Origin: Guyanagaster necrorhizus
Lineage: Eukaryota > Basidiomycota > Agaricomycetes > Agaricales > Physalacriaceae
Reading direction: 5' to 3'
DNA: 64,000 nt
Assembly (NCBI RefSeq): GCF_019112545.1
Contig: NW_025064890.1
Span: 771,818-835,817 of the forward strand
The position numbers and the translations under genes are program-made. Shown here in pieces: positions 1 to 11,835 of the stretch. The notes under the pieces were generated by a model, which saw only the letters and a program-made list of their open reading frames with translations, did no database searches and was not told the DNA's origin. Position 1 is the first letter of the stretch. Each line of letters opens with the position of its first letter.

Positions 1-2142
1 AGATGCTAGCCATTTAGCATTACACTATAAAAAAGTGACCCCTTCTTCATATAGGCCCTGATACTCTTCTTCTCTAGCTCTTTGTATTTCTTCCTCTAGT
101 GCTTTTTCATCTGTATTCTTCTTAGCATATTTCATGAAGTTCTTGAGTCTATAAAGGCCTTTCTCATTGTTCTCTCCAGTCTTACCCTTATTGTCCTCTC
201 TATTCTCACTGTCCTTGATGAGGGAGCTCTTGAGCTGATTATAGATGGACTGGGTGGAGGCTTTGATGGTTACTGGCAAGCTGATCATCAATTCAGATAC
301 TGGGTTCTTGTTATGATTTATTCCCTTTTTCTTTCCTTTTTACCCCTATTTACGCTGAGTCAGAAGGCACAAGACCATGGGAAGCTTAGTCAGCACAACT
401 AAACCTTCCATCAAGACATTATGACGGTCGTGCTCGACGACACACAATCGTCCTTTTATGTACGATAGCGACGCTCAAGGACAATGAGCACAATGGACGC
501 AGACATACATAATAAGCAGTAGTATAATTAGCAGACAACCGTACGGTATTTAAGAACCACAGCTCTTGCTGGGATACCCCAGCTTCGAGCTAAAGTTTAT
601 ACACACCATTCTACCTCGAGTCTTCAATTGACCTTGTGTCACATTAGACGGGTACATACCAAGTGGACTCAGGTGATTCCTCGAAGTGCGAAGGAACACC
701 TGTTTATCACGTGTATCTGTTCACGTGATGCTTGAGCCTAACAGTTCTGCTTTAGAAGAGGCAGTTTGAGGAGGAGACTGATCAACAGATCGACCAGCTC
801 TGATGTTGATATTGTACTAGCTGCCTCTGCACACTCTCTGCTCCTTCAGTTCTCAGTGATAGATATGGAAGTTTTGATAGTATCAAGGATTGAGAAAGAG
901 TGCTGCAACTCTTCCTCTCAGGAACCTTTAGAGACTGTGGTTAAAGATATGAGCTTTTTTGAGAACTCAAAGCCTATAGACATTGAGTATGAACTCAGCA
1001 TGAGAGAGAATAGTATCAGTCTCAGTGATACTGTCAGTTCAGAAATAGAGGAGATACATAGTGTATCAGGCAGCCTCATTAGGGGTGACAGTCTTAGCCA
1101 ACTCTGCTCAGAGATTGATCTCATTATGTGCAGTGATGCTAGGCTCTCTAAATGAGGAGTCAGAGGTTTCAAGTCTATACCAGATAGAGAAGGCAGACCC
1201 CCAGATAGCAGCTTCTCAGTGGTGCTGCTCTTGTTGCCACTGTTAATTATAAAATTTTTCTTCATACTCTTGCTGGGCTGCTGCTCTGGCCTGCTCAGCA
1301 AGTTCTTCTCAGGCTTACTCAGGATCAGCCTGAGCCTGCTCTTCCTGTCACTGCTACTGCTGCTGTACTGCTATATTATAATTAAAAGAGACTCAAAGGT
1401 CTCAGTTCAGAAATAGCCTTTGGATGATTTGGTCTCAGGCTGTTTCTCCTCATCATGTGGCTTCTCATCTCTTGCTGTCTGTTCTGAGAGTGCTCATCCT
1501 ATTGCTATTGTGATTGTTGTTGTTTGATAGTGTGAGGCTTCTGGCAGAGGTTGCATATAGTGAGTCATAGCTTATGTTCAATGAAACTCTTCAGGGTCTT
1601 GAAGCCATTCTAGGAGCATTAAGAGAGTTTCTGGTGTGGTCTCCAATCTCTGGCTCTCTTGGGGTGGTAGAAGGATCAGAGCATAGCAAGTTATTAAAGA
1701 AGTCCAGAGGGAGGTCCTTATTCTTGTGGTTAGAGATGAGGGGCAGGATCTAAGGGTTTCTGAATCCTGTGAGGTGAGGGTTACTGTGTCTGTTGTTTGA
1801 TCATCCAGGTCAAAGAGAGTATCAGTGTTCTTCTTCCTCTTGAATGTTCTTCAAATTCAAGCTATTAGACTCAGCTTCAGATAAGAGTCCATGCAGAGGC
1901 TGGAAGGATGTTCTGATAGAGTCAGGGATGTCATGGAATAGAAGGTCAGGGGTTATGTTACAAAGAATTTGTTGAATGTGTTGGAAAGCTTGATAATACC
2001 TGACTATCCAAGCTATTACTGATTGTCATCCTCAGCAAAGCTGAATGATTGCCAATAGTCCTAGAAGCATGCCTATAATAGCTGCTAGTAGTTTAAAAAA
2101 ATTGTGGGTGAGAGTGTCTGATGAGGTGTTCATAGGTGGCAT
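1..2142 (-). pseudogene. Pre-gag open frame of element A, decayed
   Basis: The frame starts at an ATG (2142) 59 nt after the LTR. Its first 60 residues match the starts of elements D, K and H: a short polar N-terminus, a hydrophobic span FFKLLAAIIGMLLGLLAII, then a Trp/Arg/Tyr-rich stretch. Downstream the frame has several stops and frame changes. An open piece at 25-291 (88 residues) matches the segment at 13,800-14,050 of D, including the run NPVS, a Tyr-Asn pair and an acidic coil ending in EE-x-LYEE. With the solo LTR (309-743) and one TSD copy taken out, the reading frame runs through the insertion point, which fits the D homology. The product has no recognised domain beyond the membrane span. 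Confidence 0.6.
309..743 (+). mobile_element. Solo LTR S1 of family 1, CpG-rich (young)
   Basis: 435 bp, starting TGTTATGATTT and ending CCTAACA, flanked by a perfect 5-bp duplication GTTCT (304-308 and 744-748). It aligns with the LTRs of H (48359 and 56009). I count 19 CpG dinucleotides, whereas the H LTRs show TG or CA at nearly all of them. A TATA-like GTATTTAAG sits near 546, and the expected mRNA start AGCTTCGAGCTAA is at 581-593. With no internal region left, it is a product of LTR-LTR recombination. Confidence 0.95.
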
Positions 2143-2200
2143 TCAGTTTCCTTCACACTTATTGTATGTAAGAAAAAGAAAGTGTAAGCTTCTAGCTAAT

Positions 2201-2658
2201 TATTAAGCCCAAGTTGCACATGATCATTAGCACATGATAAACTGATATCACTTCACATTTGAGTGTTCTGTCAGAGTTCACTGATATGCTGATTGATTAT
2301 ATGCTTTAAGGCTATTACTGATTAGCTTGAGAGTAAAGTAGTATGAAGATAAACTTTAGCTCAAAGCTGGAGATTACCAGTAAGAACAAGCTATCTTATA
2401 TACTACAAGTCATTGGTTTATAATTATTACTACCTATTGTGCATAGGGTTATTACCATGCCTATTGTTCTCAGGCATCATTACTAGCTACAAAAGATCCA
2501 TTGTGCATCATCAAGCATTGCTGTTGCATTGAAAGACAATAACCAACTAGGCTTGTTGTGTTGACTAAGCCTGTCTCATGGTCTTAAGCATCTGGTTAAG
2601 CACTCTGACTAAGCATAAATAGAGGTTAAAAGTAAAGAAAAATATAAAAATCATAATA
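2201..2658 (-). repeat. 5' LTR of element A
   Basis: 458 bp in minus orientation. Read on the minus strand it starts TATTATGATTTTT (ancestral TGTTATGA) and ends GGGCTTAATA (ancestral TTAACA), so both terminal dinucleotides have decayed. It contains the family 1 motif AGCTTTGAGCTAAAG near 2355. The bases inward of 2201 read ATTAGCTAGAAGCTT, the self-priming site. Confidence 0.85.
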
Positions 2659-2689
2659 GCAAGTTCTGCAGCTCTTTATATATTACTCA

Positions 2690-4900
2690 ATGTCTTGCTC
2701 CATTTTTAGTTACCAATACTCTCATAGTACTAACTCTTTAGTTTTGGTGATCCCTGGATGTCCTGCAGTCATGTGATTATAATATATGGCAATGATTTTG
2801 CTGCAAAGTTGCTGGTCTCTGAGAATATAGATTCACCCATCATAATAGATCAATCCTCCTTTCTTCATCATTTCTTGCTTGCAGTTGAGTGATAGGGCCA
2901 CCTGCTGGTCCCATTTGCTAGTGTCACATGTTGTGCTCTTGATTTGTTCATGAATTTCCCTCTCTATGGGCATTATCATTGCTCAGAAGTGTTTAAGCTT
3001 TAATAATACCACTCTCTTATTTTCATTGCCTTCTTAGTTATGGTCTGCTCATTGACTAAGAAGGTCAGCCTTTTTGTTAGCCATTCCTGCTTTGTGGTGT
3101 AGCATATATTGATATTGGGATAGCTCAGTCATCCAGTGTGCTTGTCAGCAGTTAAGCTTCTGGGGAGAACAGAAGTACTAAAGGTTTTGATGATTGGTTC
3201 AGACTTTGAAGATCTGGACTGCTCCAATCAGATAATGATGCCACTCCTCTAGGGTGAGCATTATTGCAAGTAGTTCCTTGTTATATATTTCAAAGTTGTG
3301 TTCAGTGACTATTAGGGCCTTTGAGAGAAAAGCCACTGGCCACCACCTCCTATCTTGTTCTTAGGATGGTACTGCCCTGACTGCCCTCTCACTAGAGTCA
3401 GCTTCAATCCTGAATTTCTCTTCCTGAGTCAGGATAGTGAGGATGACATCCTCTGCAAATCATTGCTTCAGGTCATCAAATGCCTGTTGTTGAGAATGTC
3501 TCCCACTTCATGAGACATTCTCTGTCAATTGTGTTATTAGTCTGATGATCTTGCTGTAATCTCAGATGAATCAGCAATAGATATTAGTGAACCCTAGGAA
3601 GGATTGGAGCTTCTTCTTCATTGGCACCAGCCATTCAGTTACTCTAGCCACTTTGACAGGATCCATTCAAATGCTCTCTTCACTGATGATGACTCTGAGA
3701 TATTTTATTTCTAGGACTTCAAACTTGCATTTTTCAACCTTAAGAAAAAGTTTGTATTTTCTTATCAGTTCAAAAACCTGTCAAACTAGCTGTCAGTGCT
3801 TTGGATATGAGATTTTTGAAGATATCATTCATCATCCACTGGAAGGTGGCTGATGAGTTAGTCAGTCCAAAGAACATCACCATAGGTTTGAATAACCCTT
3901 GGTTTGTTCAGAAGGCCACCTTCCACTTGTCACTCTCCTTGATTTGCATGTTATTATATCTCCATCAGACATCAAGTTTTGTGTAGTATTTCATCTCTCA
4001 CAACTTGTTCATTAATTCTGAGATCAATAGAAGTAGATAACAATTCTTAATTGTCATTTTGTTTAGCTTCTGATAATCTTGTATCAGCTGGAGTTTGCCA
4101 TCCTTCTTTTTGATGAAGAAGAATAGTGATGCCATCAGAGACTTTGAAGGCTGAATCCATCCACTGGAGAGGTTTTTATCTAGGAACTTATCAAGCTCCT
4201 GCTGTTTGTGATTGCTGAGGGAATAAGTTTTACAATTGAGATTAGCATTGGCATTCAGAATTAGCTTGATCATATGGTCTCAGAGCTTGGGTTCTGATAA
4301 CTCATCAAAACTTTCTTTATTGAACAAGTCTCAATAGTCACAAGCCTATTCTGAAATCATTTTTTCAAACATCTTCTTCTCCTTTCCAGCATTGATCTTT
4401 GCCACTAAATCATTAGCATGATGTACTACCTGGATATGCAACACCTGTTGCATGTTGATGGCAAGTATTGTCTCACTATCTTCCATCTTCTCATCTCAGT
4501 GGTTCTCAGAATCTTCATTGGGCAATTCAAAGAGGATTTTTTAGCACTTGCACTATGTAAAGATGATTTGTCTAGTTTCTAATTGATGAGAGAGTTATGC
4601 CTGATCAGCTAATCATGACTGAGAAACACCTCCTTTATCTCTAGATCAGTAACTGCTAAATTGATTCACTCCAAATGATCTCTAATGGTAAGTCAGAGCT
4701 CAACAAACTCAGTAATCAAGCTAGTCTGATTCTTGATGCTATCAGCATTATACACTGAGATTGATGCTGCTGTTGCTCAGATTGAGAGATTATACTTGTC
4801 AACAAAAGCACAGTTAATGAAGCTGCTGATGCAGCCACTATCAATCAGGGTGATTACTATATACATTGAGCAGTTTGTGAGTGTCTTGATTTGGGTTTTG
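2690..4900 (-). pseudogene. Element B pol: protease, RT, RNase H, integrase N-terminus; decayed, YLDD motif deleted
   Basis: On the minus strand: protease around 4870-4560 with an intact LIDSG active-site loop near 4838; reverse transcriptase fingers in a 91-residue open stretch (4273-3998); palm and thumb to about 3560; RNase H around 3490-3050 (EADSSERAV and AFLSKAL); integrase HHCC domain around 2960-2665. The RT palm lacks the Y-L-D-D segment: the frame jumps from the D-I-F-K-N-L-I helix (near 3815) to the residues that normally follow YLDDIL, about 50 nt missing compared with element K. Numerous stops. Dead enzyme. Confidence 0.85.
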
Positions 4901-5359
4901 GTTGTCAGATCCTGACCTGGGGTCTTGGTTTATCAGACATATCTTTGAGATCTCCAGAGTTCATTGAGCCACTCTAAGGCTTGACAGCATTTGGCTTGTC
5001 ACATTCCTTTCATCATCTTGTCGATTACTTTCTTGGCTCTGGTTTTGTATACTCAATTCTTGAGTACAGTCTTGGCTTCTTTTTTGATTCTCACATCTTT
5101 GATAGCTCTCCAGGTCCATTTAGTATCAAATGGTTTGAGCTATTTGGTGGGAGTCTCTTCTCCTGTTTGGCCTATAGATACTTAAGCTTGTTGGTTTGGT
5201 GGTCTCTTTAGTGTGCATATAGTAGTCAGGAAAGAGAGTATATTCAAATGCACAGATAATTTAGACATATTTATACCTACAGAGGTACTATTAGTCTGTC
5301 CTTTGACTACTGTTGATACACTGTTCTGTTTGGCTGACCCAATAGGACCACTCACTGGT

Positions 5360-6398
5360 CAGCTCTGTCTTTTACCTCTTCAACCTTCATTTCTGTGCTG
5401 AGTTCTTCTGCCTCTTTTTGCAGTTCAGCAATCTATGCCTGAATGTCTTCACATGTTCATTTCTTCTTTAGACAATTTCTCAACATGTGGCTCTTCTGGC
5501 TGCAGTTGAAGCATTTCCCTTCTTTCTTCAACTGATCAATATCCATCAGCTTTCCACTGCTGATATATGTTGTCTCTGTTCCTGTCATCTATATCCTGTA
5601 TGTTGGGATGCTGGTTGTCAATATAGTTGATTTACCAGTGCCAGTCTGATTCCTGGGCTTTGAGTTTGTCAGTTGCACTGGTTTATGATACTCTTACAGG
5701 TTATTTTGTTCTGCCTTTTGATGTTGTTATTCCTTATACATCTTGATGACCTGTTCCTTCTATATGTCATAGTCCTTCAGGATGTTTATTCTAATATCTG
5801 AGATTATTTTAATATAGGAAGGCAGGGCACCTTATTTAAGGGCTTTGACCATCTGGCCATCATTGTCTATATCATCTTAGATCCCAGTGAGCTTGGCAAG
5901 GCATTTTAATTTATCAAAGTATTCAGTAGCTGACTTGTCATCCATTATATACTCTTTGATCTTTGTCTTATAGATTTTCTGCACTGTTGGATTGATGAAC
6001 TTATCCATGAGCATTTGTTTAAAGATCAGCCAGGATGGCAGTTGGTAATGCTGGTGGGAGGTGGAGAAGAAGTTAGAGGAGATCAAAATCCACCATGTCT
6101 TGGCTTTATCTTTGAGGTATGAGAATGTAAACACAACATAGTTCATATCAGTCTTGAGAAAAGTAATATATATCTCAAAGTACTGCTTGCAATTAATGAG
6201 AAAATGGTCTATATCATTGGAGGCTCTCTTGAAGGAGCAGAGTTTCCTAAGTAGGTTGGGATGACATTGTAGAACAGTGGCATTTTCAGGTAATATCCTC
6301 ATCAGATTTGGCCATTGATTGAAGGAAGGATGATGCCACTCAGCTGGTGGCCCAGAGAATGAATGAAGTGAATTGTCATCTATAATGGGACTTTCCAT
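5360..6398 (-). pseudogene. Element B gag: capsid-like domain and CCHC knuckle
   Basis: An open run of 173 codons (6398-5877, minus) carries the retrotransposon capsid homology, including SFSGPP-E-W near its start, DIDHFLINCKQYFEIY and W-x-IFKQMLMDKFI. Further down, near 5540-5470, a zinc knuckle reads C-F-N-C-S-Q-K-S-H-M-L-R-N-C (C-x2-C-x4-H-x4-C), all ligands present. The frame ends near 5360 at CAGTGAGTGG, the same stop context as other copies. This is one of the longest uninterrupted gag pieces in the window. Gag packages the element RNA in cytoplasmic particles in this superfamily. Confidence 0.85.
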
Positions 6399-6865
6399 TG
6401 GTCCAACTTCTTTTCACATGATTACTCTATTTTGTATAGTGAATCTGAGATGAATTGCCTTGGAGTTGTCTTTGACTGGTTCCTTGCCACTGTCTTTAGC
6501 TTCATCTGGCTGTCTGCTAAGAAGCTGACTCTCCTTGCTGGTCTATGAGTTTCAAAATTTAGTAGAGTGGCTGGTCAGCTGAGATCAGAATCATGAGAGC
6601 TAAATTGCCAATGATTGAATCAATAGCATAGTGTATAAGTATTGACTTCTGTTGGTTCAGATTGATAGAGCCATGTAAATAGCTTGTTTCAGGATAGTGG
6701 ACAGAGTCTACAGCATCAGCTGAATGTCATACTTTAACTTGTACCTTGGCAATTTGCCAAGGTGGTCTTCTAGATGCCTTCTGTTGTAAGTGTCAATTGC
6801 ATATTTAGTGGCAGAATATTGTAAAATATTCCACTGTTTATCATTATCTGAATGAATATACTTCT

Positions 6866-9043
6866 GCCTCATGTAGAGACTGCTGGACTGATGCCCAAGT
6901 CCTCACCACTGATGAAGCCTGTCAGATTGATGATGACTACAAGCCTCCACCCTCCACCTATGAAGAAAGTACCAGTGACAGCTCACTCTCCAGTGATGCT
7001 AGTTTCATCTGTGATAGATATGGGATTCAGGTCTCTCCTAGAACTAGAGTCTTCAAATGAGCTCTCTAATAATTTCTACATAGATGTATCACTGATCTCT
7101 TTCTCAATGATGAGTTCTATAGTGACTTCTGCCAATATAGTGAGAGAGTGGAGAGAGAGAGAGTAGTGGAGGAACCAAGAGACTGGCAGAGTGAGACCCT
7201 TCTGACTTAGCCAGCAGCCTTCTACTCAAGCTACCAGTGTCACCACTTGAACTCAAACTAATAGAGAGCTTCCTGGTGATAGTCCAGGCTCCTGAGCTAT
7301 CCATCAATGATCTGCCTGCTAACTATCTTAAGGAGAGTGAGATGGACAATGAGAACAATGAGGATGTGGAGAATGTCTCCACCAAGATTAACATCTGGTT
7401 CTAGAACACCAATAAAGAGGTGCTTAAAGAAGAGATAGACCACAATCAACAAAAGGAATTTGAGAAGCTGTATCAGAAGGAGACAGCTTCACTGTGAAAG
7501 AATTTCAGTTAGTTAATGATACCACTGGGAAGAAGATATCCAAATGCAGATAATAAAGAAAAAGAACATTTATTACAGTATGCAGCTACTGACCATACAA
7601 TCTATATTTATAACAGGATAGACCCTGAAGACTAGCTAAAGGTCTTGCCACTATATCAGAGTGAGATTTGGCCCATGCCAAATACACTACCAGTACCACC
7701 AAAGCAGGCCAAATACTATGCTCTCTCAATCTGAACAATCAGCAGCTGACTCTTACAAGCCACCATCACCAGTTGAGAAGCTGCTATAAGGATCAACCAG
7801 CCCAAGCCTCAAGAACTCCTACAATCCATTGGATTCTGAAACCCCTGGACCAGCCATGGGAGCTGGCTGCTTGTCAGTGCAGAGCAAAATCTGATGGACA
7901 AAACAACAGGAGGCAATGATCTTGAGACTATATGACTCAGATTTACAATATGAAATGGACACATTATACAAAAGGAAGCACATCCCAAAGAGAGCCTGGT
8001 AGCTGACAATGGATCACTACACTCACTTTCAGGACCTTCAGCAGAGTGAAAATGCCCACCCTTTGATGAATACCCTAATCTAATAGTTGTGCTACCTCAG
8101 AATGCAGTCATGCTTCAATGCAAACCCAATCTTCTCCACACCCTCCAACTCTTCAAGAGTGCATCAGATGACATTGATTGGTTCCTAATTGACTGCAAGA
8201 AGTACTTTGAGATATACACTGCATATTTAAGATTGAACATGAACAAGGTGACCTTTACTACCTCCTATTTCAAAAGCAAGGTCAAATGTTGGTAGATTCT
8301 AATTGCCCTGGTCCTATGCTCCATCACCCACCAACACTACTACTACTCATCCTGGGCCATCTTCAAACAGATAGTACAAAACAAATTCATAGACTCAGTT
8401 ATTTAGGATGTTCACAAGAATAAGATGAAGGAACTCCATATAAGCAATAAGATAGCCAGCAAGTACTTTGATGAGCTGAAACAGCTGAGAACATTGGCCA
8501 GAGTCTGAGAAAGTGTTAATAATGATAGACAGATAGTGGAGTATCTTAAAATGGGGGTACCACTATCCTACATCAGTATGATCTCTAATATCAGCACTAA
8601 TATACTAAAGAGCTATGATGCATAGAAGGCCAGAATCATAGAGATGAACAAAAAAAGGCTGTGGCAGAAGGTGGCTAACACAGGAATTATGATCAAGCAG
8701 AAGAAGCCTCAGCAGACCAGAAACAGAAAGAATACAGATAGTGGATCTTTGACTAAGAATAGTATAACAACACCCTCAACACTCTTCTATATCACTCAGA
8801 AGACCAGAATGAGAACAACCTACACTGGCAGTGGAAAACTGATAGATATAGATCAGCTTAAGAAGAAGGAGAAGTGCTTTAACTGCAGACAAAAGGGCTA
8901 TATATCAAAGGACTGCCTGAAGAAGAAACAGACATGAGAAGATATTTAGGCTCAGATTGCCAAGCTCCAGAACAAAGCAGCTGAGCTCAAAGAGCTAGGA
9001 ATAGACACAAAGGATGAAAAGATAAAAGATGAGGCTGACAAGT
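6866..9043 (+). pseudogene. Element C pre-gag tail and gag; zinc-knuckle His replaced by Tyr
   Basis: 6866-8050 is the distal part of the pre-gag region: acidic and serine-rich, with a coil near 7,440-7,490 matching D's LYQEE segment. The capsid domain is open at 8089-8295 (DIDWFLIDCKKYFEIYTAY). The zinc knuckle at 8872-8915 reads C-F-N-C-R-Q-K-G-Y-I-S-K-D-C, so the third ligand His is now Tyr. Gag ends at AAGTGAGTGATTT near 9041, the conserved gag-stop context. Multiple stops elsewhere. Confidence 0.8.
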
Positions 9044-11830
9044 GAGTGATTTCACTCAGTCAGCTAAAAGACTTAATGGTGTGTTACTAGTAGCTATGAG
9101 TCAGACTCATATGCTCTCTCTAGATACTAATATTTATGTGCATTTGAATATATCCTGAGTTTTTCAGACTACTCTAACATCTAAAGAATCACAAAAACCC
9201 AATACTCAAACACCCACAGGCTGAACAGGGAGAGAGGCCTCCACTAACTGGCTAAAGCCATTCAAAACTGAATGAACTTAGTAAGCTATTAATAAAGCAC
9301 AAACCCAAGAAGAGGCAATAGCTATCTTGCAAAACTGAATACATCAGACCACTGTCAGAGGAGTAGACAGAGAATTAATAGAAGAAATACAGAAGGCAGA
9401 GTGGGAGAAGGCTCTGAAATGGTTGGATGAACTGCAAGAGCCTAAGAAGTTCATCAAATGATAAAAAGCCTACAGTCAAGATCTTATGATCAAGGCACAG
9501 ATCCACACTCTCACAAATCAGATCACATTCATGGTCACCTCTCTCATTGACAGTGGATGCACCAGGAGCTTTATTAATCAAGCTTTTGTCAACAAGCATG
9601 AACTTCCAACAAAGGCCACAGTAGCTTCCATCTCCATCTATAATACTAACAGAATGAAGAATCAGGTCAGATCAATCACTGAGTTCATAGAACTCTGGCT
9701 AACTATCAGAGATCACTCAGAAAGGATCAATCTAGCTATTACCAATCTAGAAACAAAGAAACTATTCCTCAGCTATGATTAGCTAATATGCCACAATCTA
9801 CTCATCAACTGGAAGACTGGTTGAATCATCTTCACCTGGTGCCTTCTGTTGAAAGAATCCCTTTGTCCTTCCAGATACAGATCCAGCAGATTAATGGGAT
9901 GAGGAGATGGAGAATGGCAAGATGATTCTTGCCATCAACAATCAGGCCTTATATGCATGAACAACTCATCATGCCAATGAGCTAGCAGCTAGAGTAAATG
10001 AAAAGAAGAAGGAGAAGATATTTGAAGAGATGGTTTCTGAATGAGCATGGGACTATCATAACTTATTTGCCAAGAAAAGTTTTGACAAATTACCTGAATC
10101 AAAACTATAGGATCATGCCATCAAGCTAGTCCTGAATGCAAATGTGAATCTCAATTGCAAGATGTACCTCTTTGGGCATTATAAGCAGCAAGAACTGAAC
10201 AAGTTTTTAGATGAAAATCTTTTCAGTGAGTAAATTCAATCATCTAAGTCTCTGATGGCTTCTCTGTTTTTCTTCATCAAAAAGAAGGATAGCAAGCTCT
10301 GACCAGTACAAGATTACTGAAGGCTGAATAAGATGACCATCAAAAATTGATATCTCTTGCCACTCATTTCAGAGCTTATAGACAAGCTTCAAGGTGCCTG
10401 ATACTACACTAAACTCAACATCTGATGAGGATACAACAATATACAAATTAAGGAGGGGAATAAATGGAAGGCAGCCTTCTGCACCAATCAGGGCCTCTTC
10501 AAGCCAACTATTATGTTCTTTGGTCTGACAAACTCATCAGCAACCTTCCAGTGAATGATGAATGACATCTTCAAGGATCTGATTGCCACCAGAAAGGTAA
10601 CTATTTATCTGGATGACATACTAATTATATCCAAGGACCAGAAAGAACATCAGTGGTTGGTAAGATAGGTATTTGAGTTAATGAGAAAGCACAAATTATT
10701 TCTCAAAGCTGAGAAGTGCAAGTTTGAGATCTTAGAGACTGAATATCTAGATGTTATTATCAGCAAAAGAAGCATACAGATGGATCCAGTCAAGATAGCC
10801 AGTGTAACAGAATGGCCAGAGCTGATAAAGAAGAAAGAACTTCAGTCCTTTCTCAGATTTACCAACTTCTACCAATAGTTCATTCACAACTATAGCAAGG
10901 TCATCTGGCCAATGACACAACTCACCAGCAATGCTTCATGAGCCTGGAGAGTTGCACAACAGGTGGCTTTCAAGAATCTGAAAGAGAGATTAGTAGAGAA
11001 TATTATTCTAGCCATACTCTTCTAGGATAGGAAGTTTAGGGTGGAAGTAGATTCCAGTGAAAGGGCTGTCAGAGCCATTCTCTCACAGGAGCAAGAGGGC
11101 AAGTGGTGACTGGTGGCATTTCTCTCTAAGGCCTTATCAGTTATAGAGAGAAATTACAAAATCTATGATAAAAAACTATTGGCTATTATGCTGGCAGTAG
11201 TAGAATAGTGGCATTATCTGATTAGAGTGACATATACACTTGAAGTTTAGATCAATTATCAAAACCTATAGTACTTTCAACTTCTCCAAAAGTTAAATCA
11301 ATGACAAGCTCAATGAATAACAGAGTTGGCCAAATATGACTACACCCTACACTATAAGGCAGGAGCAGCTAATAAGAAAGCTGATCTCTTAAGCTGATGG
11401 GCTGACCATGACCAAGAGAGAGAGGACAATAAGGAAGTAATATTGCTAAAACTAGAGTATTTTCACACTATGATAATGCTGACTGAAGAGAAGATCTATA
11501 ACAGAATATGCAGCACAACATGACAGTTAAGGCTATGGGACAAAGGTATTGCAATATTGCTAAATCATGAAAGAGGTGTTATAAAGTAAGATGGTCTGTT
11601 ATACTATGATGGATGCATCTATATTCTCTGGCAACCCAACTTTATGGAGAAATTATTGCCCTCTTCTATGATTATGCTATAGCTGGACATCCTGGAATCT
11701 CAAAGACAAAGGAGTTGGTACTAAGAGAGTACTAGTGGCTGAAGTTGGGACCAGATATTGACAAGTACATGAAGAAATGTGAAACCTGCCAAAGAACCAA
11801 GTCCTCAACATGAGCTTAACCAGTGCCACT
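9044..11830 (+). pseudogene. Element C pol, N-terminal part: protease, RT, RNase H, integrase HHCC
   Basis: Protease in an open stretch 9486-9782 with the aspartic protease loop LIDSGCTRSF near 9549. RT from about 10,090 to 10,880, with the catalytic Y-L-D-D intact near 10,605 and an open thumb region 10681-10878. RNase H about 10,960-11,290 with VDSSERAV. Integrase zinc-binding domain about 11,640-11,810, ending C-E-T-C-Q-R. Broken by many stops and a few small indels. The polyprotein resumes at 45986 after element D. Confidence 0.85.
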
Positions 11831-11835
11831 GTATC

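Larger units (their letters stand above)
1..2658 (-). mobile_element. Element A: 5' portion of a family 1 Ty3/gypsy retrotransposon (cut by window start)
   Basis: Reading on the minus strand, the 5' LTR lies at 2201-2658, followed by the self-priming site and the long pre-gag open frame down to position 1, where the element leaves the window. A solo LTR (309-743) splits it. A sits directly against the integrase zinc-binding region of element B: B's minus-strand frame is cut right after a C-x2-C pair at about 2664, so A most likely inserted into B. Its expected TSD on this side is GCAAG (2659-2663, plus strand); the other copy lies outside the window. Confidence 0.85.
2659..6865 (-). mobile_element. 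Element B: family 1 Ty3/gypsy fragment, minus strand
   Basis: Reading right to left: pre-gag tail (about 6865-6420), gag (6398-5360), zinc knuckle, protease, reverse transcriptase, RNase H and the integrase zinc-binding domain. The integrase core and chromodomain are missing because element A begins there. The right end near 6865 is not an LTR but a head-to-head junction with element C. No LTR of B is visible, so length and age cannot be estimated. Confidence 0.85.
6866..11835 (+). mobile_element. Element C, left part (family 1 Ty3/gypsy)
   Basis: Plus-strand gag-pol remnant that begins abruptly in the pre-gag region with no 5' LTR, and is cut at 11835 by insertion of element D. The TSD of D (GTATC, 11831-11835) recurs at 45981-45985, where the integrase frame of C continues (45986-47085), followed by C's 3' LTR (47119-47566). 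So C spans about 6866-47566 with D nested inside. At 47566 C ends inside the chromodomain of another element, G. Confidence 0.9.

Noticed and set aside
766..1416. Plus-strand open stretches of 60-130 codons
   Set aside because: They lie opposite the minus-strand pre-gag frame of element A, which has homologous copies; the plus-strand translations match nothing else in the window.
309..2658. S1 (309) and the LTR at 2201 as the two LTRs of one short element
   Set aside because: They are in opposite orientation, differ in length (435 and 458 bp) and CpG state, and S1 has its own perfect TSD on both sides.
7140..7175. GAGAGA run as a regulatory or satellite repeat
   Set aside because: Short low-complexity stretch inside decayed pre-gag sequence; no tandem array.
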